A DNA stretch of 64,000 nucleotides from contig JAACJM010000150.1 of the NCBI GenBank assembly GCA_013368315.1, positions 124,001 to 188,000 of the forward strand, written 5' to 3'. A program made the position numbers and the translations under genes. The notes beneath the pieces are model-generated. The model was not told the DNA's origin. It worked only from the letters and a program-made list of their open reading frames with translations, and searched no databases. The stretch is from Tetrapyrgos nigripes (taxonomy: Eukaryota > Basidiomycota > Agaricomycetes > Agaricales > Campanellaceae). Positions 58,827 through 64,000 of the stretch are shown here, in pieces. Position 1 is the stretch's first letter. Each line of letters opens with the position of its first letter.

Positions 58827-60477
58827 CTAGCCCGCTTTCCTCGCTGGCATCACATCCAGTCGCATTCTCCCATTCGTCAAATCCAGCCGTTCTATCCATT
58901 CCCACTCTCCTTCGTCCGCGTACGAGCTCTTCAGGTCATATCCATCATCGCTTTCATCAATATTGGCAAGTACTCCCGACTTGACACCTTCGTAAGGAGC
59001 GTTGACGGAGATTGGTTCTTCAGGAAGCTGAGACTTGACAGAGGCTGGTGACGCGTTTCCTTGGTTGAAGGTAGACTCGTTCTCGGCTTGCACCGGACTA
59101 TCCGCATACGTATCTGGAATGAGGAGAGGACGTAGATGAGGAACCCGATCCATCAGGCGACCAAATGTAACTCGTGCGCCACGATAGACGCTGTAATTGC
59201 TGCGGTTTTCATGAATGTTTTCAATGGCCTTGAGTGCAGAGGCCATGTTGGTGAATACAACCTTGGCGCAGGCTCTATTGAGGCCAGGGATGAGAATCAG
59301 TCAAGTATTTAAAAAAGACAAAGGACGTACTTTTCCAAATCTGCAAACACATAGAATATCTCCCCAAACTTGGAAAAATCTTCATGTAGACGGTCAAAGT
59401 TGACTCGTGGGTCAGTGAACCCATCAATAAACAATGTTCTAGAAGCGCCCAACTTTACAGCAGCGAGTTCAGCGGTACGAGGAGTACGGTCTTTGATAGC
59501 CCAGTTCTTGCTGGTTGCTTGAGGGTGTTCGTAGCTGTCGTAAAATTTTGCTGCGTTTGCTGGATCGCTGAAGGTCAAGAACTAAGAGTAAATTAGAATG
59601 AAGAGATTGTCGGACAAGTGGGTTTGGAAACTCACGGCATTTTTTCCTGACACTTGAGCTCTTATGGGATCTCCATTTCTGAAACGAAAATCCATATCCT
59701 GCAGCAGCTTTTGAACCGTGATTGGGGATGAGAACCATATAAAAACGGTGTGATGCTCATAGTCAGATGTCTTGAAGACTGTTGGCAAGTTTTTCCGGAA
59801 TGACACTGTCCAACCCTCGGTGCGGGCTGTCTTGTAAGCCTAGGGAAAGCAGAGGAAAGTGACGATGAATAAAGCTATGATCGGACAGCACTACTTCATA
59901 GACAACTCACCTTCACAGCCGCCATCAAATGACAAAAAGTAACCACTGCATGAGGCTTCTCCGCCTTTGGGTCCCTACCAAACCAGACATCATCAATCTC
60001 GCCAAACCGTGCAAACTCTGTCTCCAATTCCTTCGCCGTAAAATTATTCGTCAAATTATGGAGCCTGACACTCCTGGAAGCGCCCCGAAGTCCAATAGCC
60101 GCGACCACCTCTACTGGGAGACGATGTGTCCGTGTCAACCCCACCCGTAAGCGTTGATGGTTCAATCTGAGTCCGGGGTATTTCTGGGCCATAGTAGAGA
60201 CATATTGGGCGCTACTGGCTTCAAGATAGCGGATTTCGAGTCGATCCCTCTCTTTGTGCCTCTTGACAGATTCTATAGGCCCGCCAGTGCCGCGCAAGGC
60301 GAGATAGTGGGGTGTAATAGCTTTGGGAGGAAAGTTCTTGATGACGACAGTCCGAAGGGGTAGTTCCCTACTGGCAAGGCTTTTTGAAGTAGACAGCGAC
60401 AGCCAACGTGGATTTTTAGGAGGAATCTGAGATAGACATAGTCGGGAGGAACGAGTGGAATGGTGAAAGATGTTCAT
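58827..60477 (-). CDS. RRM-type RNA-binding protein, paralogue 2, possibly mitochondrial
   Basis: ATG 60477 gives MNIFHHSTRSSRLCLSQIPP, Ser/Arg-rich and without acidic residues, typical of a mitochondrial presequence. Order of parts equals paralogue 1: RTVVIKNFPPKAITPHYLAL, RLEIRYLEASSAQYVS, RRM RSVRLHNLTNNFTAKELETE with KPHAVVTFCHL, a middle part with AFLTFSDPANAAKFYDSY, then TLFIDGFTDPRVNFDRLHED and ACAKVVFTNMASALKAIENI, and an acidic tail (stop 58827-58829). Exon borders coincide with paralogue 1, which supports tandem duplication. Open throughout. RNA target unknown. Confidence 0.8.
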
Positions 60478-60775
60478 AGCATGATTTGAGGTTTATGTTC
60501 GTTCCCACGTAAAAATTTTTGAAAAAGGGTACGCGTCTCGACGCGTCTGTCAACGTTTAGAAAGCGGGTATGATAGCTTTACACAAACATATCGTACAAT
60601 AAACTGGAAGCTACACGTACTACATACTAGAACGAGACCCATACCATAAGAATTATTTAATTGCAACTTGTAATCTGTCAACATGTCAGCCAACTAAAAA
60701 CCTCTACTGTGCAAAGGGCGACCTACCAAAAAAAAACATTATAAAAGACTGAAAAATTAGCAAGCGAGATCCCAT
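60478..60775. other. Promoter region of RRM paralogue 2 with two ACGCGT sites
   Basis: ACGCGT occurs at 60531-60536 and 60541-60546, about 55-65 bp upstream of the ATG at 60477. It is the core of the MluI cell-cycle box bound by MBF-type factors in yeasts. Function here is inference. Confidence 0.35.
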
Positions 60776-62106
60776 TCAATAGTCACTGTCATAATCCCCA
60801 TAGTAGTCTCCTCCTACTTCGGCGACTTCGAACTTGAGAGTACACTTCATACTGTTCTTTGAGTACTCGACATGGAGCGTACGAATCTTGACTTCACAAG
60901 CTCCTTGCTTCATGGATTTTGAAAAGGTCGATGACCCAAATCCGAAACCAAAACCACGGCCAAAAGTGCGAGTATGGACACCTGACAGACACATCTAGAG
61001 GTGAGTAAAATCTCCCGGGGCAAGAATATGCGGTCACTCACCTCCCCGGCTCCACCTGTAGCCCTTCAGGTCCTTCAGCATACTGCCAAATAGGTCCTGA
61101 ATCTGTGCATCATTCTAAATGCCCAAGGATACTTAGCAATGTCGCAAAAAAGCAGCAACAACACACTCACGAAATTGATAACAGTAACGGTACTCTTCGG
61201 CTTGTTCTGAGGTGTGGGCTGAATGAGAGTTCCCTTGCCCTTGAAGATAGTTTCAAACTCGTTTTCTTCAAGAACCTCATCAAGCTTGATGGTTTTGGGG
61301 GAGCCTTGGAACTTGCAATTGTCGGATTTGCATTCCTTGGAGAGTCTATCGAATGACACGTTCGATTAATGCCTGGGCTGGAAAAAAGCACATAGCATAC
61401 TCACCGGTCAAAGAACTTCTTCAGCTGCGCCTTCTTCTTCTTCTCACTGGCAGCCGAGCTACCGCCAGTAGATCCAGAGGCAACCGGCGCGTCGTCGTCG
61501 TTGGCTGCGACAGTAGATTTCCTAGCGCGTTTCGCAGGGGGTGGTTGTTGTTGCTCAACTTGGTCCTCGAGCTAGCGAGAGAGAAAAAATTAGCCAAGGC
61601 GCGACAACGCAAAACGTCCTGAAGCACACCTGAAGAATACGCTGCCTCATCGCCTCAGCAATCTATCCAGGGGTCAAATGTCAGAAAACGCGTCTCGGAG
61701 ATAGAGGGAAGGCATCATACTCACCGCGGCATTTACAATGAATCCACTGCGAAGATCAACGTTATCTGATGAGGCGAATATATTTAGTCTCAACTTCTAA
61801 TTCATACCACACGCGTCTAACGCGTCTAACGCGAAGCAAAACCGACTCACCTCCAGACACCAAAGTGATAGTCCTCTTGCGGCCTTTCGCTGCTTTTGAC
61901 AATACAGGAAGCCTTACTAGGCCTGTTGTCGCGTCGGTTGGCTTCACAGGTGCCGGAGCCGGGACAGGAGCGCTGGCGGCAGGGCGTGGGCCACTCAATG
62001 GCAGCGGCACCGTCGTGGGTAAAAGCGCGTTTTCCTTGTTGTCTGTGGTCGCTCCTTGGTCCAGGACTGGGATAGAAAAAATAGGAAGGATATTTTGGTC
62101 TTCCAT
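60776..62106 (-). CDS. Unidentified, probably nuclear, coiled-coil protein
   Basis: ATG 62106 (MEDQNILPIFSIPVLDQGAT). A Pro/Ala-rich head ends in AAKGRKRTITLVSG. Then DNVDLRSGFIVNAAIAEAMR, a short coiled coil (RQRILQLEDQVEQQQ), an NLS-like PPAKRARKS, and KKKKAQLKKFFDRLSKECKS. A conserved-looking C-terminal domain (TVTVINFNDAQIQDLFGSML, GGVHTRTFGRGFGFGFGSS, VKIRTLHVEYSKNSMKC) closes with a Tyr/Asp tail at 60776-60778. Six or so short introns, all GT-AG. I do not recognise the family; the layout suggests a DNA- or chromatin-associated protein. ACGCGT sites lie in its introns and just upstream of the start. Confidence 0.72.
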
Positions 62107-62190
62107 GACACGAAAGGGGAATTTGGACGTTGTGGGTTGGAGGAAAAAAAAGGCAGAGGTCGCAGACCAGGATATTTGAATTAAACGCGT
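61688..62190. promoter_or_regulatory. Cluster of ACGCGT (MCB-like) sites
   Basis: ACGCGT occurs at 61688-61693, 61811-61816 and 61820-61825 (a tandem 'acgcgtcta' in an intron), and at 62185-62190, about 80 bp upstream of the ATG at 62106. Site identity is seen; regulatory role is inferred from yeast MBF sites. Confidence 0.35.
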
Positions 62191-62887
62191 TTATTGTTCA
62201 CACGGTCACGTCGCGATTTAAAGCCACGCCACACTCTCGGTCCCTCATGGCTTCAGTTTGGCTTCACTGTCAGTCACTTGTTCCAGCGTAGGTAGTAAAA
62301 TAATAAGCCTCATGTCATGGTCTCCGAGTCTTTAACAATTTTTGAGCTCTATTGTCTCCGGAATGAACTTACTTCGTATCAGCGGCAATCTTTCGCCTGG
62401 GCAGTATCTTTGTCAACGCACGTGCTGGATTGCAGTGAGCGCCCGTCGCGTTCTGCTGCCTACGACTTAGGAAGGGAGGTTAGGAAGGGAGGTGAGCAAG
62501 AGGTGAGTCCTTTGCATTCTGATAGACATTTGTCTGAGGCTCGGAGGTATGAAGGTCTTTTTGGTCTATTTATAAGGAACGCAAAAGGAACGATGTATCG
62601 GAGAAGCTATACGTCAACTACATGTCTACGTTCTGCAGCTCATTGCTAAATACGCTATCTTCCATGGTAAAACAACCCACTGGTATCCTTTTGGGGCAAT
62701 GTGACAGGATAACTGTCATCAGAATACCTAGTTCAAGCAAACCGTTGCCGTCGTGACAACCAGCAAGTCAAGAATTGTAATGAAGTTCACTGAGCTAGCT
62801 AGTTCGCTCCCGATAAATGTGATACGCACTTCAGTGGAGGATCCCTGAAAACGTTTTCCTTTAAGACCACTTTACTTCGTTTCAGCT
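62107..62887. other. Spacer with the P450 5' flank repeat
   Basis: Bases about 62400-62887 are the plus-strand copy of the flank at 30376-30790. They include 'ggtctatttataaggaac' (62559-62576) and the stretch leading into the P450 ATG. No separate gene seen. Confidence 0.7.
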
Positions 62888-64000
62888 ATGCCATTCCATT
62901 TCGACGTGGAGTCCTCCCTTGTTGGCCCTTGGAAAACCCTTTTCCTCGTTGTCTTAGTAACTTTGGGTGTTCGCATTTTCTACAAGCCAAAGCGTAAACT
63001 CCCTCCTGGACCCAAAGGTCTTCCTGTTCTGGGAAACGTCTTTCAGCTACCAAAGACCCAGCAATTCCGCCGTTTTACGGAATGGAAGGAGGAATTTGGT
63101 ATGACCTTCAAATTGCAAAGTAATCCAACATTTATAATCCTCGCAGGTCCCATCTTCTCGCTCAATCTGGCTGGACAAACGATGGTTGTTCTGAATTCGC
63201 ATAAAGTGGCTGGGGATTTGTTAGGTGCGTTTGGTTCAGGCTTCTGTTCGTATTAATATTCATGAATTGGCTATAGACCGTCGCTCGACAATATACAGTG
63301 ACCGCCCTAGGTCAGATTTCATTGGTGACATATCCAGACGGCCCAGGGGTCTCATTTATGATTTAATGCAGGTTAATAATGGCAGGGGAGATTCTTACCA
63401 GAAATCTGGTGCTTACCTTAAGTGGGTATGGAGATTTGTGAGTGGCAAAGTTTCTACGCGCTGGATTGGGCCTACTAACATTGAGTGCTAAAGATTCCGA
63501 AAAATGAGAAAGGCAGCGCACGAAGGGCTCAATCTTCGTGCTTCAGAAGCCTATCAGCCTTTACAAGAGAAGGAAGCCGCTGTTCTGGTCCATAACGTGC
63601 TTCAGGATCCTAATTCATGGGATGGTCATTTGAAGAGGTAGTAGATGTCCTTTTTATGTATCATCCCACCCATGTATTTGCTGAAATTGGGTTCAGATCA
63701 GCTGCATCCACGGTTTTAACGGCTCTTTATGGTATGGAATCCATTAAATCCAAAGATGATCCATTGATTGCGCGAATCAATGTATGTAAGATATATGACA
63801 GGGTTTTCTACGACGTTCTTTTGAGCGCGAATTGATGTGTTTTCTGACCAGAATTGCATGTGTCGGCTTGCCCGCGCGGCTCTGCCAGGTTCATTCCTCG
63901 TCGAATTCTTGCCGATCATGAAATATTTGCCCGAGGCTTTGGCACCATGGAAGAAGGAAGGGAATGAATGGTACCGCAAGGATACGGCTATGTTCCAAGG
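62888..64000 (+). CDS. Cytochrome P450 monooxygenase, paralogue F, 3' end beyond the window
   Basis: ATG 62888 gives MPFHFDVESSLVGPWKTLFL, anchor helix, then [12 protein letters not shown] and [19 protein letters not shown]. Exons continue through [60 protein letters not shown] and [20 protein letters not shown] to ...DTAMFQG at base 64000. The I-helix, EXXR and haem regions lie outside. All visible exons are open, including the acceptor TGCTAAAG shared with copies B and C. Same orientation as E, opposite to A-D. Confidence 0.87.

Noticed and set aside
18546..64000. Calling the P450/GMC/hydrolase region a specialised-metabolite gene cluster
   Set aside because: No polyketide synthase, peptide synthetase, terpene synthase or pathway regulator is visible; local gene-family expansion explains the content as well.
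1..64000. tRNA, rRNA, CRISPR arrays and bacterial-type operators or terminators
   Set aside because: No tRNA A/B-box pair with a foldable cloverleaf and no rRNA or CRISPR-like spaced repeats were seen; bacterial signals are not expected in this intron-rich fungal DNA.

Overview
The window reads as nuclear DNA of a mushroom-forming basidiomycete (Agaricomycetes type). Nearly every protein-coding gene is broken by many short GT-AG introns (mostly about 45-70 bp). The gene content is typical of that group: an expanded family of microsomal P450s, secreted GMC oxidoreductases, a DUF6534-type membrane protein, a BTB/POZ protein, a CorA-like transporter with GMN motif and a GH127 enzyme. I could not run a search, so family names rest on motifs and family knowledge; splice sites were read by eye.

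Layout. 0-7 kb: end of an NmrA-like reductase (+), a serine carboxypeptidase (-), a small orphan ORF (-), an LRRC40-like leucine-rich repeat protein (+). 7-13.3 kb: gene-poor; a ~2 kb unit duplicated in tandem, the second copy split by a 1,138-bp hAT transposon with terminal inverted repeats, a perfect 8-bp target duplication and a decayed transposase. 13.4-18.3 kb: an ArsB/CitMHS-like ion transporter (-) and a CorA-like channel (+), divergently transcribed. 18.5-30.4 kb: four P450 paralogues in tandem (-), the fourth a clear pseudogene. 30.8-36.3 kb: RING-finger protein, BTB protein, and an unresolved locus. 36.6-42.5 kb: GH127 gene (-), the 5' stub of a GMC gene (+), and a DUF6534 membrane protein (-). 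43.3-46.7 kb: the 5' scrap of the RING gene, an unidentified decayed gene split by a ~337-bp MITE, and a fifth P450 (+). 47.5-56 kb: a GMC oxidoreductase (-), the 5' stub of a second GH127 (-), an intact GMC gene (+) and an alpha/beta hydrolase with a one-base frameshift (-). 56.1-62.1 kb: two tandem RRM proteins plus a broken partial third (-), and a nuclear-looking coiled-coil protein (-). 62.9 kb to the end: a sixth P450 (+), cut by the window edge.

The main theme is local duplication followed by decay. P450s, GMC genes, GH127, RING and RRM genes all exist as intact plus damaged copies. A head-to-head GH127/GMC pair was duplicated and then lost in opposite ways: one copy kept GH127 and lost GMC, the other kept GMC and lost GH127. 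The oxidative genes (P450s, GMCs), the GH127 and the alpha/beta hydrolase could serve plant-polymer breakdown, detoxification or a specialised-metabolite pathway. No polyketide, peptide or terpene backbone synthase is visible, so calling this a biosynthetic cluster would be speculation.
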